Origin: Austropuccinia psidii
Lineage: Eukaryota > Basidiomycota > Pucciniomycetes > Pucciniales > Sphaerophragmiaceae
Length of the DNA stretch: 64,000 nt
Assembly (NCBI GenBank): GCA_023105745.1
Contig: JALGQZ010000003.1
Location: forward strand, 46,152,185 to 46,216,184
Reading direction: 5' to 3'
Position numbers and translations under genes: made by a program. Under the pieces are notes generated by a model. The model saw only the letters and a list, made by a program, of their open reading frames with translations, was not told where the DNA came from and did not search any database. Of this stretch, positions 1 through 11,843 are shown in pieces (the stretch's first letter is position 1; every line of letters begins with the position of its first letter).

Positions 1-560
1 TTATTCAATCTTATATAGTACCAACAAGTAGGTATTAGTTTAGATATTTTCTTAAATATCTTTATCTTTCCAGAACAAAATGAAAGACATGAAATAAAAT
101 AAATAGACAATTTACAATAGTATTTAACTATTATATTGTCTTATTACTGTTATAAATTAATTTTAATTGTTTAAATCCACAAATAATTTATCAAATCACT
201 CTGACAATTCTTTTCAATGTATTCTTGGAGTATTGGTGAGTGTTTGATTGAGTCTGAAAGCTTCTATCTTTCTTCAAGAATTAAATATAATTATTCTTGT
301 AAAATATAATTATAATTAAAGTAATTTTATATTACTTTAATAGGAAGTGTTAACAATAATACTTCTTGTAATTAATTCTAGTATACATTTACTGCTTACT
401 GTTATAATTACTTGTAGTGTATAAAAAGTAAAAGAAATAATTAAGAAATTAATTGTTTATTTGTGGTTATAGTAAATTTATTTTTTAGTATTCATAAGAG
501 CAGTAATAGTACTCTTGATTAATAGTAATATTATCAAGAGTTCCATAGACAAAACTTACA
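1..560 (+). repeat. 3' part of a family LA LTR, cut by the window edge
   Basis: The sequence matches the 3' third of three other LTRs here (9317-11244, 15248-17166 reversed, 37999-39916). Shared landmarks are ACCAACAAGTA near the start, TCACTCTGACAATTC, and a terminal CATAGAC followed by CTTACA at 555-560. The next bases (TTATATGAGC) are not the primer-binding site that follows 5' LTRs here, so this is a solo LTR or a 3' LTR of an element to the left. Confidence 0.8.
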
Positions 561-2358
561 TTATATGAGCTGAAGACCCTGTGTAGCTCCTTCCAAGCTA
601 TAGCCAAATCTTTTCAGTTAACATAGACCACCTTGCCACAAATCTGGAAGCTCTTTATGCCATGTGAATTCTTGAGTTGATATATCCCACCATTTGATAT
701 GGAATTCTCAATATGCCTCAGATTTGAAAATCTTGATGACCATCTGATGCAAATTGGATTACTGATGACCATTTTTTGGCTTTGTGCTCCTAAACTCCAT
801 TGATAGAGTGCCTTTTCAAGATTGGGGAAATAAAATTCCTGTTTTTTCTTTGAAGCTCCCCAATTCAGAGTGGCCTTCTGGGACTGAAGCCATCACAATA
901 ATTAGGCTTTATTGATCCCAAACCTGTAAGCTGTGTGAGTCTGAATTTGGATGGGTTTTAATTACTTGTTTTTAGAAATTGAAGTTGTTGACAACCCATT
1001 ATTAGGGAACATAAGGGTAAATTTAATTATTTTTCTTCTACATTTTGCTAATTTAGCTTTGTAAAACCAGCTTGGTAAAGGCTTTTGCATGGGTTGGCTC
1101 AATAGGGGCTCTGACCCTCAATTCTCCAAAAAAACATTAACATTTTAAAGAAAATAAAAAAAGTCAAGGTTAAAAAAATTGAAAATGTGTTCCAGCTTAA
1201 CTCCAAGAACCTGCAATATATCCAAAGTCAGATGTTGGAAGGCTTTCTGAAAATAACTAATTGCAACTTCTATTACAAAATTTCCCAAGACAAGGTATTT
1301 ATTTCCACGATTGGTCCAAAAATTGAATCCAGTTCCCTATTGACAACATATCACATACCCTCATCTTGTTTGGCCAGTGGAAGAACAGGAGATTCTGAAA
1401 ATTATCAAGATATTTTGTCTTCTCTGGTTGCAACTGGGACCATAAGCCAAACAATAGAGTAAATGAGCAAGCAAGAAAAATTTTTATTGACCTTGGTTGT
1501 TGTTTGCACCATTCTATTGACAAAATTAAAAAAAGGTCACAAAATAAAAAAGCCTGATAAGACTGGATGGCAATTTAGTAACAAAATAAAAAAAGTGGGT
1601 AAGGGATTGTCAAGAAAAATTAAAAATCACCAAACAAAAAAAAACAGATGAAAACAAATATGAGAAAAAAGGAGGCAGGGTGCAAAGGAAAAAAATGCAC
1701 CTGAATAAGCATTTTTCCTGTTTTTCTAGAATGTTCTATGCATATGACAAATTATGCATACTTCTGAATTTTGAATAGGAAAACCATGCATATGAAAGAT
1801 GCTTGGCAGGAGTTTTATGCTAACAATGAGGTGTTCTTATAGAGTGTATGCCTATTTGGCAGTCTCACTGTACTGTACTATTTTGAAAGTTTTCTCATTA
1901 GATGAGAATCTGAAGAAAACTTGGATTTAATTTGTAGTTTTCCTTCAAAAAAATAGCTATAGTTTTCCGCAAAATTATTGAGAACTTTCCATCAATTTCC
2001 ATTTTACAAATTTGTTGTCTCTTTGGGTTTTGTACCTCCCAGGCTTGCAAGTCCTTTTAAACCCAACAAACTGGGAAATCTCAAATAAATTCACAGAGAT
2101 TTCCTGTTGAAATTTCTTCTATTCATGATCAAAGTAATGCAGATTCAGAAAAGGCCTAATCTGTTCCAGTGACAATTTTTGGCCGGAGTTATCACCAAGA
2201 GTGCTCAATTTGGAAATAAGCAGTCTAATTTGGCTCCATCTGACAGTTTTCAGCGGCGGTAGTTGTCGTCGAGCGCTCCGCCGTGTTCGCTGGATTGTCG
2301 TTGGTACTTCTGAGCCAGCCACCCTGATCGACCGCCACTGCCTCATCCATCGCCAACA
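561..2358. other. AT-rich stretch between LTR and host gene; no supported gene
   Basis: Two adjacent short ORFs (1187-1462 and 1463-1651, +) are open, but the second is a lysine-rich low-complexity product and neither matches a family I know. From about 2240 the base use changes: CpG becomes common (GTCGTCGAGCGCTCCGCC), marking the start of the island that holds the host gene. The 5' UTR and promoter of that gene probably lie in 2100-2358; I see no clear TATA element. Confidence 0.5.
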
Positions 2359-2970
2359 ATGTCAGATTCGAAAGGGAAAAATAACGCTATCGACTCTCCT
2401 ATTCTTGTTCGACAATCTGCTCGTTTGATTGAAGGCATCCATACTGAGGTTGTGGCCCAAGCTTTTTCGGACCGAATCTTGATCGTCGTCACCCAGACCG
2501 GAAAGATGGGTAGTCTGGTATGATAGGCTGAATTCTATGCTTCGTGGCTACAGAGGGAGACCATGGCTAACAGATCTGGCACTTTGATTGATCAGACTCA
2601 GATTACTATGCCACTGGCAAGCATTGAGCATGGCTTCGAAGTCTCATCCGGCTCAGAAGACGGCGTGGTTCCACCATTGCCCGTGCCACCTACCTCACTG
2701 CAGTTAACATCCTTGCTCAGCTCTACCCCGTCGGACTTAAGGCCACTGTTTGATACCTATCTCAGCCAAATCGCAATGCTTTTCTTTAGTCGTTTTACAT
2801 CCAATTCCTCTCAAGGGTGCTTGAAGACTTTGGAGCAAAATCAAAAACCCGTTGTAGTCGGCCTGGCGTTACTGCCTCCATCTAATTTCAACAATCAAGA
2901 CGAAACCTTTCGTGAGCGTTTTCGGTTTTCCGAAATCATGAAGATGGTTTTGGAATGCAAAGTTTGGTAA
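2359..2970 (+). CDS. PSMG3: Proteasome assembly chaperone 3 (PSMG3/PAC3-like), two exons
   Basis: Predicted join 2359-2517 and 2596-2970, 177 residues; animal PSMG3 is about 120 residues and fungal forms are longer. The family (yeast Irc25/Poc3) pairs with PAC4 to guide assembly of the 20S alpha ring. The diagnostic block is in exon 1, residues 29-53: TEVV, then AFSDRILIVVTQ, then GKMGSL, a near match to the conserved first strand pair of PSMG3. The protein ends in ECKVW, like the family's C-terminal VCQVW. The intron was chosen because it keeps frame and removes in-frame TGA and TAG; it has a GTATGA donor, GCTAAC branch site and CAG acceptor. The ATG at 2359 is the first in frame in the island. 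No damage is seen, and it is the only intact-looking host gene here. The middle part (residues 65-140) is less conserved, so exon 2 rests mainly on frame and C terminus. Confidence 0.82.
2518..2595 (+). other. Spliceosomal intron of the PSMG3-like gene
   Basis: This 78 nt intron has donor GTATGA, a branch-like GCTAAC about 25 nt before the acceptor, and acceptor CAG at 2593-2595. An earlier in-frame acceptor at 2553 would give a 36 nt intron without the branch site and is less likely. Confidence 0.72.
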
Positions 2971-3182
2971 AAGCAACCATGGTCCTAGTAACATTAAGAT
3001 TTTAAGCCCTACAACCATTGTTGCTTCATCCCTGGATGAACTCAAAGTTTTTTTATCGAGATCCGGGCGCATCTTGACGTAATGTGCTCAGCTGGTACAC
3101 TGGCTTAACAAAATTCAGCACTAAACGGTCTCTTTTTCTTTAAAATCGTATCAAAAAAAACTGTGCACCTCTACATCCCGGC

Positions 3183-3470
3183 ATGTGGGGACACAAATTA
3201 AACGTAAAGGCTTTTTCCGTCGCATTCACTAACGTCAAAGACCGACACCTTTTCAAATTTGATCTCGATGGTGGTAACGTTTTACAAGGCTACTCTGCGA
3301 TTCCCACGGAGATGGGGCTGAACAAAAGTGCGTTTGTGGGTCCTCGTGGCCAGGCCGCAAAACGAAAAATTGACTGCCCATTTTTACATGCCTCAAACGA
3401 GAACAATCATCGCCGAAATTGTCGTTGGGTGATGCGTAACCACCTTAGAAGGGGGCTCACTCGAGACTGA
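3183..3470 (+). CDS. Unidentified ORF in the CpG-rich island
   Basis: This is an open frame of 95 codons from ATG. The frame is open about 20 codons further upstream, so it could be an exon rather than a whole gene. It shares the higher GC and CpG content of the PSMG3-like gene 200 bp upstream and unlike the flanking DNA. The product is basic and polar with no signal peptide or membrane segment; I recognise no domain. It may be the 3' UTR of the PSMG3-like gene, a fragment of a second host gene, or chance. Confidence 0.25.
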   Translation: MWGHKLNVKAFSVAFTNVKDRHLFKFDLDGGNVLQGYSAIPTEMGLNKSAFVGPRGQAAKRKIDCPFLHASNENNHRRNCRWVMRNHLRRGLTRD

Positions 3471-6400
3471 TAAAAATAACAGGAGTGGGTCTCGTGCAAA
3501 TTTTGCTGTTGCTTTTTTGGATATTTCTGTTCTCAGGAACATTTTTCTGGTAGAATTGGAGGAAAGAAAACCTTCTTGAAGTAATCACAATGTCAATGTC
3601 AGTATCAATCCTTTGTAAAAGTGAGGCTCATAAAATGAAGATAAGATACAGCATCATATTTATGGAATAGCTGGATATGTAGCACCAATGCAGTATATAC
3701 TGTAACGTAATAGTGCCTTTCGTGAGAATTGCTTAAACTATTGAAAGCAGAATTAATATGAACTGCACCTAGATTTTTTGAAGCTATTGAATGCATCCTA
3801 TTTCATATTTGTAAGTGCTTGCCTTCCCCCACTTTGAAATATCAGCATATACTGGATTGGTACTGTTTGACATGGAAAAAAAAAATAGTAAATCTTTTAG
3901 AATCCAGAATCAACTTAAGAAAAATAAAATGGCCAGGAAAGTACTATTTTGTCTATGTTGCTAGCCATAATTGCATTCAATATTTCAAAAACTTTGACCT
4001 TAAATGATATCATTTGTTTCAAATCAAATATCAACTCCAAAAGGTTTGTATAAAGTTCTATTATGATCCATTAAGTCACATTTAGTACTTCAAAACACAC
4101 AATTAAGCCGCTTTTTCAAGGGAGTATAAGTGTGATTTTTGAATTAGAACTATAAATGCTAATAGAACTGTGAATATTCTCATTAAGTTTTTAATTCTAA
4201 AAAATAAACTCATTTCAAAAAGTTTTACCCTAACTTTAAAAATCTTGAAGTTAATTTCTAATTTGAATATTATTATTTTTAATTATTTTAACTAAGATAT
4301 TATTAATGTAATATGGATGACTTTTAAAATAGATCAATTGTTTGATAAAAAGGAAAAAGGTTTTGAAGGGGAAAAAATGAATATGTCAAAATTTAATTTA
4401 ATCTTATAAAATTAAAATTGAAATAAATTATCTATTTATTTCTTTATTAAGCTTTTAAATATATATATATAAGTTCAATTTTTTCACTTAATAAATATTA
4501 TTATTTGGAAAAGTACTCTTTGTTTTTTTTCAAAAAAAAAAAAACAATTAAATCTAAAAAATCAAAACTCTTTGTGATTTTGTTGAATTTTTTGAAGATT
4601 AATATGTTAAAATGAGAGGAGGTGGTTTATATTCGCAGTTGAAAAAATCATTAAAGAAAAATTCATTTTAGATCATTTTCTGTTTGAAACCCATTTTATT
4701 AATGATTATTTCATATTTCTATCGATAGATTTCTTTGAAATAATTCACTATTAAACATTTGGTTATGAATTCTAGTGGTGTAGAATTGAGTCAATTTTTA
4801 CATTGATAAACTAGGATAGATAATGAGAGATATGATGAATTTCAAAAATCAATTCAAAAAGAACCAATAAGATATTTGAATGAAATATCTATTCAGAATC
4901 TTATAGCTAACAGTAATTAAATAAACCAAACAACAAAATTGGGATATTGAGGCTAATTGAAATACTAGACAAGCTCAAATGAAATCCTAATAAAGCATCT
5001 TCCCTCAATAAAGCTGTGATTGATATTAAGATCCTGGAGAAGATATTTAATTATTATTTTTGTTACAAAATGAAGATACTTTTTATTAATCAAGGAGATA
5101 AATGAAGATATTAATATATTATTGAGGCTTCTGATTATGCATATGATACAGAATAGTCATTATTGCCATTAATAATCTGCTTTATTGCAAAATTTAGATG
5201 ATGAAAATAAAAAGTAATAGAAAATCAAACTAAAAGAGGACTCAATTGAATATAAAATAAATATTATTTTAATCTTGGCTTAATCTTAACTCATTGATAT
5301 ACCTATCAGTACATTGAAAATTTTTCAAACATATTTCTTTGAGCTATGATATGACTTCATCTGAAGAGGTAAAATGTTTGAGCAATTTTCAAACCTCCTA
5401 ATCCTTTTTTTAAGTTTTCTAATGAATATATATTATCTCATTATTATTTACTTCACTACTTGAAATATTTGTATTTAACTAAACTTGTGTCTTGATGGTT
5501 GGTCCATTTGAAATTCAATGAATCTTTTGTTTTGTAATTTCCTTTCATAATAGAAAATTTATTCTATTTCAATTCCAAGGATATTTTTAGCCTTATTTCT
5601 TATCTATTCAAAACGTTTCATTGAATAATACAAAGAATTAACATTTAAAATATTTCAGGTTATTTGAATTTTAAATTAAATCAAAATTAAAAGCTATTAC
5701 AGTTGTTTTGAAAAATTTATTAAAAGTAAATTGTATAATTTTTTTTACAATATCATAAATAACTTGGATGGGAAATCTCCATATTAACCAAAGTAATGAC
5801 ACAAATGTCTTTTGTTCTTGTTTTTTTGAAAATGGATTATTATTTTTCAAAAATTCAAAGTTTAATTAAAATATTAATATATTTTTTTAATTTGAATTAT
5901 ATTCAAAGAAATTGATCATGAAATATTGGAAAAACAAATTCAAAAAAAAGTTCTTTTATAAATGAATAATAGGATCAAAATAAAACTTTGGAACTTTGGC
6001 TTAATTAAATTAACCTGTATCATGGTGAGAAGTTTAAATTTTTTTGGTTTTATTAATCATTTTAAAAATAACGGATCTTTTTCATTTTACTTTATTGAGT
6101 ATGTTTATTCAATCATAAAAGATTTAAGATTAATAAAATACTTCCTTCCCCCTCAATTATCCAAGGATATTCAACAAAAGCAGCTTAAATATTCATATTC
6201 ATTCCTTACCACTTCATATACAAAAATAATTTGAATATTATCTGAAGATATATCAAAAACAAATAACCACAGTAGTCATTATTTGAAACTGGATTAATGA
6301 TATTATCATCTGAAGCAGGTCATATTGTCAGAACAGTACTTATTACTTAATCTATTACTATGACTAGAGTGTCCTAATAAGCCTTTGTGTATGAATCTAT

Positions 6401-9316
6401 TTTCAATAATTAAATAATTTCATTATAAAAAAGAATTATAATCAATAATTCTGTTTTTAAAATCATTCAAATCCACCTTTTACTAATCTTTATTATGAAG
6501 TTCATAATTTCACAATTAAAAACAGTTGAATTAATGATAAATTGAATTTTAAATAATATTTTCTTTCTTGATATATTTTTCAGATTCCCTGAAATGATTT
6601 AAATAACAAAGAAGAGAAGTTCACTTTAAATTTAACAAAATATGAAAATAATTTTATTTGAATTACATATTCAAATGAATATTTAGGCTGAAATCTCCTT
6701 TTGTACGTCACGATATCATTGAATATTTAGGTTTAATATTTAATATATCAAAAAAAAACATTTAATACATGAATAAATAATAATCATAAGAAAATTTATT
6801 GAATATTCTTAATATGGATAGAATTTCCAGATTTTTTTGGGGGGGTTGTTCATTTTATTTAAGGATTATTAAGGAAATTAAATAATAATTAATTCAGATC
6901 ATCAATTTTAAATTATCAAAATTTTACTATTACAAATAAGAAAATTCCTAATTAGCTCAAAATGCATTTCATTTGAAAAAGATTTATTTACATACTTCAT
7001 TAGGATTTATTATGTTAGGGACCTCAAACCTACCACATCCAATGTTATAAATAATTAATCTTTTGAGGCAGATACCACTTTCAATTTATATTAATTTGGA
7101 GCGCTCATGCCTTATTAGCCGTAGACTTCAATATATCAAAAATCTAGGCTTTTAGGTACCCAATACCACATTTATTTGATAAAATATCTTGCTTAACATC
7201 TTAAAAATATCTTTATTATTACATTCAGAAATTGTTCCTCACACAATTCAACTCTCCTCCTTCAATAAAAATGATCAAAAAACAGCATTGAAGAAGTTTT
7301 TTTAAAAGACTTGATTTTATTATATCATATATAGGAATTCAAAAATTAAACATACTCCAAAATTATAGATTATATCCTGCTATTCCATGAAATTTATGAA
7401 ATAATGTATATTAGGAAATATAAATAAAATCACAAAGAATTAATATATAAAAAAGATGAATTAAAAAACTCAATTTAGGATTAATTCCAACAGTTAATCT
7501 CCAAATCCATGTCTTGATTAAACGATCAGACTAAATCATTAAGCAAAATCCTTTATTTCACGATTCCTCCAATTTTATGAAGGAAGATACCTAAATTCAA
7601 TTAGCATTTTATTTATTTAGATTGGGTAAGAATTCCAATGGTTGAAAATTGGGAAATATTGGAATTCCTTTTTTGTAGTTAAGGGGCTATAATATTTCAT
7701 GCACATCAAATTTCTTCATGCTTGGTGAAGCTCAAAAAGTCATTGGGAAAAATTATAAATTTCAACAAGGATCTGAGTCCTCAGGCTTTATGGAAGAAAA
7801 ATGTTCTCCTTGTTTAAAGTTTGTTTATATATAAAAGCTTGATATCCTGTTTATAAATAATACCAAAGATTGAGAAGCATATTTTTATTGTAACAAGAGT
7901 TGTGTTTTTAAAAGAATGAAATGAGGAATTGTAAGACAGTTTAAAGGTTGACTTACTTATATATACTTAAAATTTGATACTCAATTTTACTTCAGCTTTT
8001 TTTGGCATAAAAAACATTTTTTTGCATCGAACCTTGGCTTTACAAGCTCTTTGAACAATTTCCATCAGTATCATATTCAAGGCCTATATTTAAAGTGCCA
8101 ATAGCCGTTAGAAGCCTATAGATATAAGATATCTAGGTTGCATGTTCCAGGATATAGAATACCTATCACTGATGACGATTATACAAACCCTTTTAAAATT
8201 TGAATTTAAAGATCAAGAGCTCAAATTTAACATTAAATTGGGCTCCTGAAGGGGTGTTTGTCTTCGTTTAGTGAAATGTTTAATCAAATGTGAAAAGAGG
8301 AAGATTTCCAGATATCTCCGAGCTTAGAAGTTCCCTGTTTTATCTTAAACAATCTACTTGAATGAATTGGTTATTAGCTGGAAGATTCTTTTTCCCATGA
8401 AGATACACCTGCATTACAGAATATCAATCAAAATGAGTTTTTTAATGGGATTATGAATATAAAAAATATTTCGAAGCCTTAAAAATAAAAAAGGAATAAT
8501 TAAAAATGATCTCATTTTATTTCCCTTTATTCAAATTAACAATAAATAAGAAAATAAAATGGGAGCTCAGATAAATAGGATAAAACTTCACATAATTTAT
8601 TTGTTAATGACAGTTTTTCAATCAGAATATTGGAAAATAATTGTTGTAAACCTAAATACATTTTTCTGAGGCATCAATTATAGAATAAAATACACTTGAA
8701 TACTAAGCTATTAATTTAAATTACATTTTCTTTTTTTAATCAGAAAATAAAATATGGATAGAAGAGTAAGAGATGAAAAAACAAATACTATTTACAATTT
8801 TCATTGTCTTTTCAAGAACAGGATTTATTTTCAATTTATACTTTTTTTAATCAATTTTTTTTATATCTTAAAGGGTAAATTCTAGAAAACTCTTACCAAC
8901 ATTACAGAGGTTTGATCAATACAAAATGGAAAACAAACAGAAGTGATTTATTAGTTCTCTTTTACTTTTTTTAATTTTTTTTCTTCTTGATAAAAAAATG
9001 AGGTTGTATTCCAAAGTACCTCTATGACTCAAAGTTTATTTGAGAAATCTAATTGATATTGGAGTCAATTAAAGTGAAGTTCATTCAAAAAGTATTTTAA
9101 TTGAGTGGGAACTTTATGAAAAGCTTCTTTTACATATAAAGAGAAATAACATAACTCCTAGAGCTACCATATCTACTGTATGCATGAACCACATCATAAA
9201 ATAAATTATTTGTTATGACAAAATTTGAGAAATATTTGGAGGTTTTTTTGTTATTTGTTTAGTTTGACTAAATCCTGAAAGTTTTGTTTCAATCATACAG
9301 ATCTTATTTTTATTTT
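3471..9316. other. 5.8 kb AT-rich desert, no genes seen
   Basis: Long A and T runs and frequent stops occur in all frames. The few open frames (for example 5962-6234 +) are short, low in complexity and match nothing I know. I see no LTR ends, zinc knuckle or reverse transcriptase motifs. It may be very old, eroded transposon DNA or ordinary intergenic DNA. Confidence 0.5.
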
Positions 9317-11244
9317 TGTGAGCCTTGTGGTGTATTTACATACCCAAATAGACAAGAATTAATATTAAAATAAACTCTGAACTATTCATAACCCATAAAT
9401 AATGCATATATCCAAAATTTATCATTTTTGATTCAAGAAAAGACGTATAACTTTGTTGTGAGTAGGTAAATTCATGGATTTAAGGCCAGATTTGGATTAT
9501 AAATGAAAATTTAACTTAGGGTAACTCCATAGAGTGAATAACCTTAAATTAACTCTATGTGGTGGTAATATGTAAAATACTTCAATACCACATAAAAGAA
9601 TTGTAATATTTTTGTTTTTCTCAAATTCAGGCCAAAATAATTGGAATGTGAGAAATCCCATGTTACATACACACTAATATTAGTGTGATTCATGTTTGTG
9701 GCACTTAAAATTACAGTATTCTTACATAAATGTTTGGTTAACCCATACAGGATATCAGTCTTTAAGCCTGAATTACTATTTTTGACATGAAAATAGCTAA
9801 GGAAGACAAAAGACATCAAAAAGAGCCAGGGTACCCAAATTCTGAGGAATCTGAGGTGTGGACAGCTCTAGAAATTGTAACAATGGCTGATAATGGCCCA
9901 ATTAGTATGCTAAAGCCTTTTGGGAACTTTTTTACCAAGTTAAAGTGCCATCAAATTATAAGAAAATAGCAAATGAGCTGCTATTTTGACATGACTAGGA
10001 GATAATGAGCTACTATGACTCCTGTAACCATTTCAATTCTTAATTATTTTCCATTTATTAAACCTTGAAGGAGTAATAAAACCATTTTTTGGACTAGCAT
10101 TCATGCCTTTACCTCATGGAAACCAGCTACAACTGTGCTATTTGCAATTCTATGTAGAACTGAGGTAAAAGCTTCAAAAATTCATTGAAAATACAATTCT
10201 TAATGAATCTTTATGAAAACTTCAAGACCAATGTAGAATAATATAATACATATAAAAACCCTCAAGAATAATTACTTAATAATTGAAATTAAAAGCTTTA
10301 CATACAATCCATTTTTGATGATTCCACATGAAACACTTAATTTTCAGAAATTCACAGAAAATACAACCTCTGATGAAATTTCCAATAAAGTTGGTAACTT
10401 TGGGAATTTAATTATTATTCTTGAATAAAAGAAGATTGAAAGTTTTTACTCCTTTATTTCTTCACCATAAATGGGTTGGTAGTCACATAAAATCACTTAA
10501 TTAATTATGATAATCTTATGTAACAATAAATTATGTAAACCATTATCCAGAAAGATTTAATGGTTTCTCACTCAATTATTTTTCAATTTCCTCCATGGCA
10601 CACCTCTGTGAGCTTTTATTGACTTAAAAGAGGCCTCCTCTTGGGTGTTTTTCCCAAATCATCTTACTATCCAATTATATCTTTAGTACCAACAAGTAAG
10701 GATTAGTTAATTCTTTTCTTAAGTTTTTTAAATCTTTCAGAATGAATCAGAAGGACATGAAAGTGTATAAATAAGCTATATTCAATAGTATTTGAATATA
10801 AATGGTTTTATTACTTCTATAAATCAAATTTTGATCCTTTAACTTCACAATCAATATATCAAATCACTCTACCAATTCTTTACAAGGTATTAGTGGAGCA
10901 TTAGTGAGTGTTTTTCTTGATTCTTAAGGTTTTTTTTATAGTAATATTTTTCTTCAACAATTCTCTTTATACATATTCTCAAAAAAAGATAATTAAATAT
11001 CAAAATAATTTATATTATTTTAATTTGAAGTTTTATTATTAAATACTTCTTGTACTTGATTCTTGTAGACAATTACTGCATACTGTTATAATCACTAGTA
11101 GTGCCCAACAAGTAAAAGAAAAAATTGAGTAATTAATTATTTGATTTTGGTTATAATAAATTTACTTATTATATGTCATAAGAAAATTCATAGTAATTTT
11201 TATCAATAGTAATATTATCAACAGTTTCATAGACACATTTCACA
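9317..11244 (+). repeat. 5' LTR of E1 (family LA, 1928 bp)
   Basis: Starts TGTGAGCCTTG and ends TTCACA, directly followed by the TTTGGGGG primer-binding motif. It aligns along its length with the solo LTR at 37999-39916, including CATACCCAAATAG near the start and ACCAACAAGTA near 10690. Confidence 0.85.
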
Positions 11245-11262
11245 TTTGGGGGTTTGGCCATG
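11245..11262 (+). promoter_or_regulatory. Candidate primer-binding site of E1
   Basis: TTTGGGGGTTTGGCCATG abuts the LTR end. The same motif, with one to three changes, follows the 5' LTRs of E3, E4 and E5. Minus-strand priming would start at TGGGGG; the tRNA or self-primer was not identified. Confidence 0.65.
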
Positions 11263-11636
11263 CTTTTTTGAACCTTTTAACCTCAATCAATATATTTTTA
11301 AGCTGTAAAATATATTAATTTTAATAATTTTTACTTACAATTTAAATTGGAAATTATTTTTATTCTTGAAATTGTCTTATAAATCTTGTCAATTGAGGAA
11401 TTTAGATTAAGTTTATATTGTTTCACACATGTATTTTCACATCCAAAAGCTTATAAAATTCTTCTTTGAGTTATTCTGAATTAAATTTCAATTCAAGATC
11501 TTAAATTTTACTTTTCTTTTCTTTAAAAAGAATAATTTTTTTTCTATATATGGAAAATAATAAACTTATACAAAAAAACTTAAATAATATTTCAAAAGTA
11601 TAAAAAGAAATTTTTCTTGAATCAATTTTTCTCTAG

Positions 11637-11779
11637 TGTCTTTAATCAAGTACATTGCAGCTGGTAATAAGCTCAATAAGAGATATATTACCAGTCCAGA
11701 ATCTGAAGAAAGAATTGAAGTGAAAAGTTCTAAAAGAGGAACTTTATTTAAAGCTGATTTATCCAAAAACCACCAAAAG
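11637..11779 (+). pseudogene. E1 leader exon
   Basis: The exon follows a pyrimidine-rich acceptor (TTTTTCTCTAG) and begins TG, as do the matching exons of E3, E4 and E5. It is open from there to the GTGTGT donor at 11780, encoding a lysine-rich segment with PESEERIEVK. The phase at the donor is one base off relative to the other three elements, consistent with an indel in this decayed copy. Confidence 0.5.
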
Positions 11780-11843
11780 GTGTGTGTTCTTTGTCTTTAT
11801 TATTTATTTTCACTCATATTGATGTTTAAATGGTGAATACCAG
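11780..11843 (+). other. Predicted E1 intron containing the gag ATG
   Basis: This 64 nt intron has donor GTGTGT and acceptor CAG at 11841-11843. The ATG at 11830-11832 starts a frame reading MVNTRNRSNY, the counterpart of the E5 gag start MTTRRGSQY. It lies 14 nt before the acceptor, so splicing would delete the gag start. Confidence 0.55.

Noticed and set aside
2201..2428. 75-codon ORF overlapping the PSMG3-like start
   Set aside because: It is in another frame than the PAC3-like motif block, with no recognisable content.
2518..2553. 36 nt intron in the PSMG3-like gene
   Set aside because: In frame but very short and lacking a branch site; the 78 nt alternative has GCTAAC at a normal distance from CAG.
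3605..3796. 63-codon minus-strand ORF
   Set aside because: No motif, no CpG-island composition and no splice or promoter context; likely chance in AT-rich DNA.
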